Of a stretch of DNA of 32,209 bases, positions 1 through 7,725 are shown piece after piece. The position numbers and the translations under genes were made by a program. Where the stretch lies: NCBI GenBank assembly GCA_046760985.1, contig JBHIFE010000002.1, forward strand, positions 1-32,209. Direction: 5' to 3'. The notes under the pieces were generated by a model that was not told the origin of the DNA, did not search any database, and saw only the letters and a program-made list of their open reading frames with translations. Position 1 is the first letter of the stretch. The number at the start of each line of letters is the position of its first letter. The DNA comes from JBHIFE01 sp046760985 (GTDB lineage: Bacteria; Chloroflexota; Dehalococcoidia; Dehalococcoidales; RBG-16-60-22).

Positions 1-462
1 ACCTCACATAGGAATCTTGAGGATGCTATCAAGAACCGAAAACTCAAGAAAATGGTGAGGAGCTACATAAAGAAGCTCGTTCAGGAGCATGATGAGCATT
101 CGGTAATCTGCCATTTTGGCGACATGCTAAATACCAGAGAGCCTTCCACGGCAGACATACTGGCGAAGTCAAGCCGATTTATTTCCCCCAAATGTGGTAG
201 CGAGGCAGTCCTCAGTATAGGTACCGGAATTGAATGGATGGAGAGTCCCGAGTTCGCTGGGGTGATATCGGTAATGCCCCACGGCTGTATGCCCGGTGGA
301 ATTGTGGCAGCAATGGCGGAGAAATTCTGCATGCTGTACCAAAAGCCGTGGATTAGCCTTACCTATGACGGTTTTCTGGAAACCAACAATTTTGCTAGAG
401 TCAACAACTTTGCTGAAATTATTAAGTTCTGCCGTCAGGAAGCTAAGGAAGGTGTTGCATAG
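1..462 (+). CDS. Acyl-CoA dehydratase activase-related protein, C-terminal part (5' truncated)
   Basis: The reading frame is open from base 1, so the gene begins upstream of the window and only about 153 C-terminal residues are seen; the ATG at 52 is probably internal. The segment PHGCMPGGIVAAMAEKF followed by ISLTYDGFLETNNFARV resembles the C-terminal part of proteins related to 2-hydroxyacyl-CoA dehydratase and its ATP-dependent activase (DUF2229/COG3580-3581 type), where an NCMPG-like motif and an L-YDG-x-TN motif recur. Such proteins bind or serve a [4Fe-4S] cluster in radical-type dehydration of 2-hydroxyacyl-CoA or in benzoyl-CoA reductase-like systems, in the cytoplasm of anaerobes. 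Visible cysteines (C-G-S and G-C-M-P-G contexts) fit cluster ligation, but this is inferred. Without the N-terminal part the subfamily and substrate cannot be assigned. Confidence 0.65.
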   Translation, partial: TSHRNLEDAIKNRKLKKMVRSYIKKLVQEHDEHSVICHFGDMLNTREPSTADILAKSSRFISPKCGSEAVLSIGTGIEWMESPEFAGVISVMPHGCMPGGIVAAMAEKFCMLYQKPWISLTYDGFLETNNFARVNNFAEIIKFCRQEAKEGVA

Positions 463-511
463 TTTAAGGTTTAGTTGGCAACTAAGCCGCCGACCCCAGT
501 TTTATTGAGGG

Positions 512-540
512 TTGACATCTGTAGCCTCGTTTGTTAGAAT
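512..540 (+). promoter_or_regulatory. Near-consensus sigma-70-type promoter
   Basis: TTGACA at 512-517 (6/6), a 17-nt spacer, and TAGAAT at 535-540 (5/6) preceded by TGT, which makes an extended -10. Predicted transcription start is about 547. It lies 50 bp after the first gene and could drive the small-protein genes downstream, but a terminator-like hairpin begins at 549, right at the predicted start. Confidence 0.55.
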
Positions 541-548
541 TCCCAAAT

Positions 549-577
549 AAGCTGGGTAATATCCAGCTTTATTTTTT
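549..577 (+). terminator. Rho-independent terminator-like hairpin
   Basis: AAGCTGG (549-555) pairs with CCAGCTT (563-569) across a 7-nt loop, and is followed by a T-rich tract to 577 (ATTTTTT). It is well placed to end transcription of the dehydratase-activase-related gene that stops at 462. The stem is only 7 bp, so strength is moderate. Confidence 0.65.
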
Positions 578-678
578 GATTTAAATATAGACAAGATAAT
601 TTCCCAATGTTAAGTTAGAAAGTATTTTTACTTTTGTTTTGATAAATGAAAGGTTACTTAAGGAATAGGCAGAGACAA

Positions 679-900
679 ATGGAACTGGAAATCGGGGCTG
701 AGGTAAAGGACAAAAATGGTAAAACCCTGGGTAGAGTTGATCACTTGGCTCGTGATACTTGGACTGGCGAAATCAGGAAGTTCGTGGTGCGCCGGGAAGC
801 GCCGGATAATGACCTGTTTCTGTCGCCCGGGGATGTGTTGGAGGTGACGAAAAGCAAGGTCAAACTAAAAGTTTCTTGTGAAGAATTGAGTCCAGAGTAG
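679..900 (+). CDS. PRC-barrel domain protein (small)
   Basis: A 73-residue protein when started at the ATG at 679 (MELEIGAEVKDKNGKTLGRV). An ATG 33 bases earlier, at 646, is also in frame, but it lacks a Shine-Dalgarno sequence and adds a basic leader unlike the family. The pattern of G-A-x-V-x-D-x-x-G-K-x-L-G-R-V, a T-G-E-I turn and V-V-R-R is that of the PRC barrel, a six-stranded beta fold found in photosynthetic reaction-centre H subunit, RimM and many stand-alone small proteins. Stand-alone copies are soluble and mostly of unknown role. It has no cysteine and no membrane segment. It is first in a run of three small co-directional genes (gaps 31 and 20 nt), so co-transcription is likely. 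Confidence 0.72.
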   Translation: MELEIGAEVKDKNGKTLGRVDHLARDTWTGEIRKFVVRREAPDNDLFLSPGDVLEVTKSKVKLKVSCEELSPE

Positions 901-931
901 AACTTATTAAGTGTAACCGGGGTAGTGTTGT

Positions 932-1147
932 ATGCTAAAAATAAAATGTCCAGAGTGTGGTGTTAGTGGCAGTATTTCTCTGCATCAGACGGTGTATGAG
1001 GGACCGTATCGGTGCTGGAAGTGTCGGAGTCTTTTCACCGTGAGAATAGAAAACAATGAGATGAAGTCACGCACACCCCTTAGCCAGGAGGACTTTGAGA
1101 AGTGGCAGGAGCTACATAATGCTTTGAACCGGCAGACTGGGGAATAA
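932..1147 (+). CDS. Small zinc-ribbon protein
   Basis: 71 residues. The N-terminal half carries two CxxC knuckles, C-P-E-C (residues 6-9) and C-W-K-C (28-31), 18 residues apart, a typical treble-clef/zinc-ribbon arrangement that should hold one Zn2+. The C-terminal half (about residues 45-71) is polar and probably helical (LSQEDFEKWQELHNAL). No catalytic motif is seen. Such proteins often bind nucleic acid or act as adaptors, but the function here is unknown. It sits between a PRC-barrel gene and an IscA-like gene on the same strand, suggesting an operon. The Shine-Dalgarno sequence is weak (GGGGTAG about 10 nt upstream). Confidence 0.7.
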   Translation: MLKIKCPECGVSGSISLHQTVYEGPYRCWKCRSLFTVRIENNEMKSRTPLSQEDFEKWQELHNALNRQTGE

Positions 1148-1167
1148 TAAAACAAGGAGGATAAGGA

Positions 1168-1443
1168 ATGATAGGTGTTACTGAGCGTGCTGGGCAGAAG
1201 TTGAAAGAAATCTTATCTGAGAAGGTAGATAACCCGCAGGCGGTTTTGAGGCTGGTTGCGACTGAGCAAGGACAGCTAGGGTTAAGCATAGACGTTGAGA
1301 CGCCTCAGGATAAGGTAGTGGAACACGAGGGCACAAAGGTGCTCGTTGTAGAACAGGGGTTGGCTGATAATCTTAAGGGGATCACTCTTGACGTTGAGGA
1401 TACTCCTGAGGGGTCTCGGCTAGCTGTATTCAGAGAATCGTAG
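1168..1443 (+). CDS. IscA/HesB-like (A-type Fe-S scaffold fold) protein lacking cysteines
   Basis: 91 residues with a strong Shine-Dalgarno sequence (AAGGAGG) before the ATG. The opening MIGVTERAGQKLKEIL and the later VVEHEGTKVLV...L-G-I-T-L-D-V match the layout of A-type carriers (IscA, SufA, ErpA, HesB), which bind iron or Fe-S clusters through one central Cys and a C-terminal C-x-C. Here there is no cysteine anywhere: the central position reads within EQGQLGLSID, and the C-terminus is EGSRLAVFRES. It therefore cannot ligate a cluster in the classical way. It could be a structural or regulatory relative, or bind another ligand through its acidic residues. It is the third gene of a small-protein run. 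Fold assignment is by motif similarity only. Confidence 0.6.
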   Translation: MIGVTERAGQKLKEILSEKVDNPQAVLRLVATEQGQLGLSIDVETPQDKVVEHEGTKVLVVEQGLADNLKGITLDVEDTPEGSRLAVFRES

Positions 1444-1500
1444 AGCCAGTTAGGGAGTCATCAGTTACCTTATTGTTTTATGGCTATTTGTTGATATTTT

Positions 1501-2715
1501 TCACGTTGACCTGAGAAGTTTCACCAGTTCAAAAAGTGCGTAATAGGCTGCCCTTTTCTTCATCTGGTAAAGTCTTCCTGAGTAGCTTCGTACCACATGT
1601 TGTCCAATTTGCTCACTATCAATGGCGATAAATACTTTATCTGGCACCATGTTGCCTGCTGACCCAGAATAGCCCTCAATGCCGATACCAATACTAGCCT
1701 CCAATTTGTGACGTGCCAAAATCGCCATTGCTGTTGCTATTTCGGTGCCAGCCCTACTAGCCACTAGCTGGGGGTCAATGCCTAGGGCAACTTTAACTTC
1801 GTCAGAGGTAGCAATCAACCCACCCCTAAAGTAGCTCTGGCTATCGGGAGCGGTTGCCAAGGTGTGAGTCAGAAAGCCACCGGTGAAAGATTCGGTAACA
1901 GCCAAGGATAGCCCTTTGGCAACAAGTAATTGCCCGACGACACCCTCCTGTGTCTCATCATCCACTCCCCATATGTAATCAGTCAAAATTGCCCTGACCT
2001 CAGCCTCCCGTCTTGCAATCATTTCTTGTGCCGCTTCGGGTTGTGCTGCTTTAGCGGTAATGCGCAGATGGATGCCATCCAGTTTGGCATAAGTAGCTAG
2101 GGTCGGATTGGGAGACGATGTCAGAGGAGCTACTAACTCGTCCACTTTAGCTTCGGATAAAGCAAAAGTCTTGACGATCCGAGAAAGGATGATGGCTCCG
2201 GTTCTTTTTTGTAATCTGGGAAATACCTTCTTTTGCCACATGGATTGCATCTCGCCCGGAGGACCAGGCATAGCTATTATTATCCGTCCATCTTTCTCTA
2301 TCCACCAACCGGGAGCTGTGCCCTGGGGATTTAAGATTGCCGTAGCTGAAGGAACAAGAGTGGCTTGTCTCAGATTGCTTGGGGGCATCTCTAAGCCACG
2401 TTGTGCAAAAAAGTTGACGATGCGCTGTTTCAGCCCCGGATCTACGGTGAGGTCTTCACCTAAAAGCTCAGCGATGGCTTCTCGGGTAATATCATCCTGG
2501 GTCGGACCTAAACCACCGGTGGTGAGAATAAGCTCTGACCTTTGCCAAGCTTGCCTCAAGACTCTTGATAATCGTTCATAGTTATCACCAACTGTAGAAG
2601 TAAAGTAAAGGTCAATTCCGAGCAAAGACAACTGGTTTGCCAAAAACGGAGTATTGGTATCCACTATTTCGCCAAGGAGGAGTTCAGTTCCGATAGAAAT
2701 AATTTCGGCTCTCAT
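1501..2715 (-). CDS. cinA: CinA family protein (competence/damage-inducible protein A; NMN deamidase domain)
   Basis: 404 residues, the usual full CinA length. The N-terminal MoaB/MogA-like COG1058 domain (about residues 1-170) shows IGTELLLGEIVDTN and TTGGLGPTQDD. In characterised CinA proteins this domain hydrolyses ADP-ribose-type pyrophosphates. The C-terminal domain (about 255-404) is the PncC nicotinamide-mononucleotide amidohydrolase fold, which recycles NMN in pyridine-nucleotide salvage. The usual ESCTGG signature reads ESFTGG (275-280), and the later glycine-rich segment reads GIEGYSGSAGN rather than the common TGIAGPGGG, so deamidase activity is uncertain. AAAGGA precedes the ATG. 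It diverges from the P-type ATPase gene across a 102-bp gap holding both promoters. The cytoplasmic product has no membrane segment. Confidence 0.9.
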   Translation of the reverse strand: MRAEIISIGTELLLGEIVDTNTPFLANQLSLLGIDLYFTSTVGDNYERLSRVLRQAWQRSELILTTGGLGPTQDDITREAIAELLGEDLTVDPGLKQRIVNFFAQRGLEMPPSNLRQATLVPSATAILNPQGTAPGWWIEKDGRIIIAMPGPPGEMQSMWQKKVFPRLQKRTGAIILSRIVKTFALSEAKVDELVAPLTSSPNPTLATYAKLDGIHLRITAKAAQPEAAQEMIARREAEVRAILTDYIWGVDDETQEGVVGQLLVAKGLSLAVTESFTGGFLTHTLATAPDSQSYFRGGLIATSDEVKVALGIDPQLVASRAGTEIATAMAILARHKLEASIGIGIEGYSGSAGNMVPDKVFIAIDSEQIGQHVVRSYSGRLYQMKKRAAYYALFELVKLLRST

Positions 2716-2729
2716 CTAAGTCCTTTGCC

Positions 2730-2735
2730 ATTGTA
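2730..2735 (-). promoter_or_regulatory. Possible -10 box for cinA
   Basis: Reads TACAAT on the minus strand (5/6 match), about 15 nt before the cinA ATG. The hexamer 17 nt upstream (TTCCCT) is a poor -35, so this is tentative. If used, the 5' leader would be only about 8 nt and would contain little beyond AAAGGA. Confidence 0.3.
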
Positions 2736-2775
2736 GCATTTAAGGAGAAGCTAGGGAAGAATGAGCAAGTAGGAA

Positions 2776-2805
2776 TTTACTTCGGTACTGCTTTGCCGAT
2801 ATACT
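2776..2805 (+). promoter_or_regulatory. Promoter of the P-type ATPase gene (near-leaderless)
   Basis: TTTACT (2776-2781, 4/6), an 18-nt spacer and TATACT (2800-2805, 5/6). The expected start near 2812 leaves only about 6 nt before the ATG at 2818, and no Shine-Dalgarno sequence is present, so the mRNA may be nearly leaderless. Confidence 0.5.
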
Positions 2806-2817
2806 ATAGTTTATAAC

Positions 2818-5520
2818 ATGGACGAACAATGGCATATTCTCAGCCCGGATGAAGCCTTACTAGTGCTTGGCTCTCGCCGTTCTGGACTCACCGATACCGA
2901 AGCTAAGACAAAGTTACTCCAATACGGTGCCAACCAGCTAAAGGGCAGGAAGAAACCCCTGCCAATACTGGTTTTTCTGAGACAGTTCCTTAGCCCTTTG
3001 ATATATGTGCTCCTCATCGCGGTCATAATCTCAGCTATTGTTCAGCATTTCATTGATGCTGGCGTAATACTGGCAGTGCTCTTACTTAATGCCGTTATTG
3101 GTTTTATCCAAGAAACACGAGCCGAGAAAGCTATGGAGGCTCTCGTCCAGATGGCAGCGCCTAAAGCGAGGGTAAGGCGTGAGGGCAAGGTGAAACTAAT
3201 ACCCGCCAGAGAAATAGTACCCGGCGACATATTGCTTCTTGAAACCGGGGATAGGGTACCGGCTGATGCCAGACTGATAGAGGCGTCTAATTTGAAGGTG
3301 AACGAAGGTATGCTAACTGGGGAATCAATGCCGGTAGATAAGCATACCGAAGTCCTGCCTGAGGAGGTATCCTTGGCAGAAAGAAAGAATTTGGTATATA
3401 TGGGTACTATTGCCACCTATGGAAGAGCCACTGCCATGGTGGTGAGAACCGGTATGTCAACCGAAATAGGCAAAATTGCTACCGCCATTCAGGAAATAAA
3501 GCCGGAAAAGACACCTCTGCAGAAGAACATCGGTAAGCTAAGTCGGTATATCATCGCTATTTTCCTTGGCGTTTGTGGTCTTATAGTAGTTGTCGGATTG
3601 CTGAAGGGACTGGAGTGGCTGGAGGTATTCTTATTGGCGGTCGCCGCCGCTGTTTCTGCCATACCTGAAGGGCTGCCAGCGGTGGTTACTGTGGCTCTGG
3701 CAGTGGGCATGCGGTTAATGGCACATCGTAATGCTATTATTCGTAAGTTGGTAGCTGTGGAAACCCTGGGGTCGGCTACCGTCATTTGCTCGGATAAGAC
3801 CGGAACCCTGACCTTAAACGAGATGACGGTGCAACGCCTTTATGTTGATGGTCGGTGGATTAAGGTGACTGGTGAAGGTTACGTGCCATGGGGGGAATTT
3901 CATCGGGATGGGCAGACAATAGAGCCAAAGAGTGAACCGTCGCTAGCTTTGCTGTTGAGGATAGGAGCCCTGTGTAATGATGCCCTGCTCACCGGGGAGA
4001 ACGAGGAGTGCTGTGATATTTTCGGAGACCCGACTGAAGGTGCATTATTAGTTGTTGCTGCTAAAGCCGGGATGAATAAAGAAAAATTAGAGAGGACTTT
4101 TCCTCGCTTGGATGAAATTCCTTTCCAAAGCGAAAAGCAGTATATGGCTACCCTTCACCCACGGGACGGGGGGAGGGTGGTCTACATAAAAGGGGCAGTG
4201 GAAAGACTGCTATCCTTAAGCAAGTATCTCCTGAAGGGAGATGGGGTTGCCCCAATGTCAGCAGCCGATGCCGAGGCTATTATGCAAGCCAACATTTCTA
4301 TGGCAAGAGAAGCAATGAGAGTCATCGCTACCGCCTATGTTGACCTCCCCGACGACGTTGAGGAGTTGAGAGACCAGGACATCAGGGGTAATCTAGTTTT
4401 TGTTGGTCTGGCAGGGATGGCTGACCCGCCCCGTGAGGAGACTAAGGAGGCAGTGAGGCTGTGTAAGCAGGCTGGGATTAAAGTAATTATGGTTACCGGT
4501 GATCACAAAGTGACGGCTGAGTCTATTGCTCATCAACTGAACTTGCTGTCGGGGGAAGCTATAACTGGTGCCGAGCTTCAGGAGATGAGTGACAAGGAAT
4601 TATCCAGAAAGATAGAGGATATCTCAGTTTTTGCCCGGATTGAACCGTTGCACAAGCTGAGAATAGTTAACGCACTCAAGAGCCATGGGCACGTTGTTGC
4701 CATGACTGGTGATGGCGTTAATGATGCTCCGGCACTTAAAGCGGCTGATATCGGTATTGCTATGGGTATCACCGGGACGGATGTCGCCAAAGAAGGCTCC
4801 GATATGATACTGGCTGATGATAATTTTGCTTCAGTGGTGGCAGCAGTAGATGAGGGGAGAGCAATTTTTAACCGCTTGCGCAATGTTCTCTTTTTCTTAC
4901 TCAGCACTAACCTCGGGGAGCTATTAGCACTGCTCCTCGCCATTTTCTTTGTGGGTAAAGCTCCACTACTGGCGGTGCAGATTATCTGGGTTAACTTGGT
5001 TACTGACACGGCGGCAGCCGTCCCACTAGGGCTTGAGCCGAAAGTTGGCGATGAACTGAAACAGCCTCCCCGTCATCCGAAAGTGGGTATCATCTTCCCC
5101 GGACTGCTCCTCCGCATTGGCTTTCTCGCCACACTGATGGGTGTCGGCATATTTTTGATTTTCAACTGGGCACAACCGAGGATGAGTCTAGAGGAAGCGC
5201 GTACTATCGCCTTTTGTTCCATGGTCGCCTTTGAATGGTTCCGAGCCTTTAACGCTCGCTCGGATGAGTACACTATCTTTAAGTTGGGTGTTTTTGGTAA
5301 CCGCTGGCTGATGATGTCTATCTCGGTGGCTATTGTCTTACAGCTAGCGATAATCTATGTTCCCTTCCTTCAGGTGGCTTTCACTACAGTGCCTCTCGGC
5401 ATTGATAAGTGGGGTATTGCTCTTCTGGCTGGTGGCATTCTGTTTGTTATTGAGGAAACTCGCAAGACCTTATTCCCTCGGCTCTTCACTTTAGGGAAAT
5501 GGGGTCCATTAAAAGACTAG
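2818..5520 (+). CDS. Type IIA cation-transporting P-type ATPase (Ca2+ ATPase, SERCA/PMR1-like)
   Basis: 900 residues, the full length of bacterial type IIA pumps. Cation_ATPase_N is at about residues 5-70. The actuator domain carries TGES at 167-170, the phosphorylation site is D326-KTGTLT, and the hinge motif TGDGVNDAP begins at 630. Membrane residues that coordinate Ca2+ in SERCA are kept: IPEGLP in M4 (E284), NLGE in M5 (N698, E701) and WVNLVTD in M6 (N726, T729, D730). The C-terminal Cation_ATPase_C region adds further helices. By family it exports Ca2+ (possibly Mn2+) from the cytoplasm at the cost of ATP; both Ca2+ sites look plausible. It is monocistronic, since the next gene converges 14 bp away. 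No Shine-Dalgarno sequence precedes the start. Na+ or K+ specificity is less likely given these residues. Confidence 0.93.
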   Translation: MDEQWHILSPDEALLVLGSRRSGLTDTEAKTKLLQYGANQLKGRKKPLPILVFLRQFLSPLIYVLLIAVIISAIVQHFIDAGVILAVLLLNAVIGFIQETRAEKAMEALVQMAAPKARVRREGKVKLIPAREIVPGDILLLETGDRVPADARLIEASNLKVNEGMLTGESMPVDKHTEVLPEEVSLAERKNLVYMGTIATYGRATAMVVRTGMSTEIGKIATAIQEIKPEKTPLQKNIGKLSRYIIAIFLGVCGLIVVVGLLKGLEWLEVFLLAVAAAVSAIPEGLPAVVTVALAVGMRLMAHRNAIIRKLVAVETLGSATVICSDKTGTLTLNEMTVQRLYVDGRWIKVTGEGYVPWGEFHRDGQTIEPKSEPSLALLLRIGALCNDALLTGENEECCDIFGDPTEGALLVVAAKAGMNKEKLERTFPRLDEIPFQSEKQYMATLHPRDGGRVVYIKGAVERLLSLSKYLLKGDGVAPMSAADAEAIMQANISMAREAMRVIATAYVDLPDDVEELRDQDIRGNLVFVGLAGMADPPREETKEAVRLCKQAGIKVIMVTGDHKVTAESIAHQLNLLSGEAITGAELQEMSDKELSRKIEDISVFARIEPLHKLRIVNALKSHGHVVAMTGDGVNDAPALKAADIGIAMGITGTDVAKEGSDMILADDNFASVVAAVDEGRAIFNRLRNVLFFLLSTNLGELLALLLAIFFVGKAPLLAVQIIWVNLVTDTAAAVPLGLEPKVGDELKQPPRHPKVGIIFPGLLLRIGFLATLMGVGIFLIFNWAQPRMSLEEARTIAFCSMVAFEWFRAFNARSDEYTIFKLGVFGNRWLMMSISVAIVLQLAIIYVPFLQVAFTTVPLGIDKWGIALLAGGILFVIEETRKTLFPRLFTLGKWGPLKD

Positions 5521-5534
5521 ACGAATTGCCTCTC

Positions 5535-6959
5535 TTACCCGAACTTAAACCTTTTCTCACTAAAAAGCCTCAAGCAAGCGTCCACCACTTCAGGGTCATA
5601 AAGGGTCCCCCTTTTCTGGGAGATTTCCTGTAACGCTTTTTCTAGACCGTGAGCCGGTCGGTAGGGACGGTGAGAAGCCATAGCTTCAACAACATCGGCT
5701 ACAGCCAGAATTCTTGCTTCTAGGAGGACGTCTTTGGCGGATAGACCGGAAGGATACCCGGAACCATTTGCTCTTTCGTGATGTTGAAGCACGATTGGGG
5801 CAATCGGCCAGGGGAACTCTATTGTCTTTAATATGTCATAACCGACTTTGGGGTGGGTTTTAATCATATTAAATTCGGTCTCAGTTAACCTACCGGGCTT
5901 AGTCAGAATTTCACTCGGTATGTACATCTTGCCGATATCATGAAGGCTCCCAGCCACACGAATTTCAGCAATCACCTCCTCGCTGAGACCCATCTCCTTG
6001 GCTATGGCGCAAGCTAGCCGGGTCACCCGCTGCTGGTGGCTGGAGGTGTACGGGTCACGCAGCTCGGTGGTTAAGGCAATAGCTTTGGTGATGTCATCTA
6101 TCAGCTCTTGCAATTTTTCCGAATACCGCTTGAGTGCTTCCTCCGCCTGCTTGCGCTCAGTGATGTCTCCCAGCCGTTTAGCGACAGCTTCAATCAATAG
6201 CCTCTCTTCCTTTGTGAACGGTCCTTCGTCAATTTCTGGTCTGGCTTCTAGGTAATAGACTTCTACGGTTCCTTCCTTTTGTCCATTTACACATATGTTG
6301 GCTGACTGCTTCCATTTTGTCGTTTTAAAGTTATCGGTTTTAAATTCTTTATTGCCAAAGATTATCCGGGCACAGGTAATCTCTGGATACTGCCAGCCAC
6401 TGGGAAGCAGATTAGCCACTTCTTGATATACTTCAAGCAAGTTAACACCTCGTCTCTCAGTAATATTAGTAATCCGGTAAAGACAGGTGAGTTCTTTGAC
6501 ACGCTCGCCTAATTCATGCTCTGCCCGTTTCCGCTCAGCCAGTTCCCGCTGAGCTTCCTCATATAGCCTCCTGTTCTCCATTACTAAGCGCTGCTTTTCC
6601 AGCGCCTCATTGAGGGTAGCCAAGACCTCCTGCACGTTAAATGGTTTGGTGATGTAGGCTTGTACTCCTTCATTCAGTGCCTGCATTGCCGTGTCCAGTG
6701 AAGCGTAGGCGGTGACCACGATTACCGCCATTTCCGGCTGCATTTTCTTCAAGGGCTCTAGTAGCTCTATTCCTTCCATATCAGGCAGCCTGATGTCCAG
6801 GAGAGCCACATTAAAGAATCTCTCTTGCACCTTCTCTAGCGCTTCTCGCCCGGTCTTGGCTGTTTCTGTCTCATAGCCCCTCTTGCCTAGTATGAGTGAC
6901 AGGCTTCTGCAGATGCTTTCATCATCGTCAACAATAAGGATGCTCTCTTTCTTGTCCAT
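5535..6959 (-). CDS. Response regulator with sensor-like middle domain and HD-GYP output (c-di-GMP phosphodiesterase)
   Basis: 474 residues from the ATG at 6959, which follows GGGGGAG at good spacing. A TTG 15 nt upstream, abutting the previous stop codon, is an alternative start. Receiver domain residues 5-122 have acidic D11-D13, phospho-acceptor D55 and K105. A coiled coil spans about 115-160, then a GAF-like region (about 160-265) ending in the ITERK linker. The HD-GYP domain (about 285-474) has H340-D341, H393-H394-E395 and G401-Y402-P403, so all hallmark residues are present and it should hydrolyse c-di-GMP. It is last of a three-gene operon with a histidine kinase and a tandem-receiver protein. 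Phosphorylation by that kinase is the likely control of second-messenger turnover. There is no DNA-binding domain and no membrane segment. Confidence 0.9.
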   Translation of the reverse strand: MDKKESILIVDDDESICRSLSLILGKRGYETETAKTGREALEKVQERFFNVALLDIRLPDMEGIELLEPLKKMQPEMAVIVVTAYASLDTAMQALNEGVQAYITKPFNVQEVLATLNEALEKQRLVMENRRLYEEAQRELAERKRAEHELGERVKELTCLYRITNITERRGVNLLEVYQEVANLLPSGWQYPEITCARIIFGNKEFKTDNFKTTKWKQSANICVNGQKEGTVEVYYLEARPEIDEGPFTKEERLLIEAVAKRLGDITERKQAEEALKRYSEKLQELIDDITKAIALTTELRDPYTSSHQQRVTRLACAIAKEMGLSEEVIAEIRVAGSLHDIGKMYIPSEILTKPGRLTETEFNMIKTHPKVGYDILKTIEFPWPIAPIVLQHHERANGSGYPSGLSAKDVLLEARILAVADVVEAMASHRPYRPAHGLEKALQEISQKRGTLYDPEVVDACLRLFSEKRFKFG

Positions 6960-6974
6960 CCCTTTCTCCCCCAA

Positions 6975-7724
6975 TTATCCGGTCTTTTGCTTCCTCTCCC
7001 GGATCTCATCAACCAACCGAAGCATCTCTCCCATGTCAAGGGGCTTATAGAGGCAAGTGTAGGCATGATTGTGCAGAGCTTCTTCCACCAGGTCAGCCAC
7101 CTCCTGGCGGAAAGCAGTCATCATGATAGCTACTGCTTCCGGGTTGCTCTCTTTGATAGCTAAATAGGTCTCCAGACCGTTTATCGTCGGCAGCTTCATA
7201 TCAATGAAGATGATGTCATAGTCTTTCTTTCGTGTCTTGGCAATGGCTTCCTCACCGGTATAAGCAGTGCACACCTTGTAGTTTCGGCTGCTCAATACAT
7301 TCTTAAAGGTAACGCAGGTCCCCGGGTCATCATCAACCACTAGGACGAGCGCCCCCTGGTTGTTATCTTTTGCTCTCTCAATGAGAGCGAGCACCTTTTC
7401 TATGTCCAGCGGCTTATAGATTATTCCGTAGGCTCCTTCTTGCAGCGCTTCCTGAACTAGGTCTTCAACTGCGTAGGCAGTCATCATTATCACCACTGCT
7501 TGAGGTCTGACCCTTTTTATCCTTTTGTAAGTCTCCACCCCATTCATCAGGGGCATCTTGATGTCCATGAAGATTATGTCATAGGGTTTTTCCTTGACCT
7601 TGGCGATGGCTTCCAGCCCGTCCTTGGCGGTGGCGACGGTGTAACCCTTGCGCCCTAGGACGAAGGACATAGTCTTGCACAGGCTGATATTGTCATCCAC
7701 TATCAGGATGCTAGCTTTCTCCAT
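6975..7724 (-). CDS. Tandem receiver-domain protein (REC-REC)
   Basis: 249 residues consisting of two complete CheY-like receiver domains and nothing else. REC1 (about 3-120) has D10-D11, phospho-acceptor D54 in FMDIKMP and K104. REC2 (about 126-245) has D131-D133, D175 in FIDMKLP and K227. No output domain is present, so it may act as a phosphate sink, a relay, or a scaffold between the kinase and the HD-GYP regulator. Its ATG lies one base after the kinase stop codon, and its stop abuts the alternative start of the next gene, so all three are translationally coupled. The two receivers are similar to each other (GLETY/GVETY, YKPLD in both), suggesting internal duplication. Confidence 0.9.
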   Translation of the reverse strand: MEKASILIVDDNISLCKTMSFVLGRKGYTVATAKDGLEAIAKVKEKPYDIIFMDIKMPLMNGVETYKRIKRVRPQAVVIMMTAYAVEDLVQEALQEGAYGIIYKPLDIEKVLALIERAKDNNQGALVLVVDDDPGTCVTFKNVLSSRNYKVCTAYTGEEAIAKTRKKDYDIIFIDMKLPTINGLETYLAIKESNPEAVAIMMTAFRQEVADLVEEALHNHAYTCLYKPLDMGEMLRLVDEIRERKQKTG

Positions 7725-7725
7725 G

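Noticed and set aside
582..600. GATAAT as a -10 box for the PRC-barrel gene
   Set aside because: No acceptable -35 at 16-18 nt; the region is simply AT-rich.
646..678. Earlier in-frame ATG for the PRC-barrel protein
   Set aside because: No ribosome-binding site, and the added basic segment (KGYLRNRQRQ) does not belong to the fold; the ATG at 679 fits the family start.
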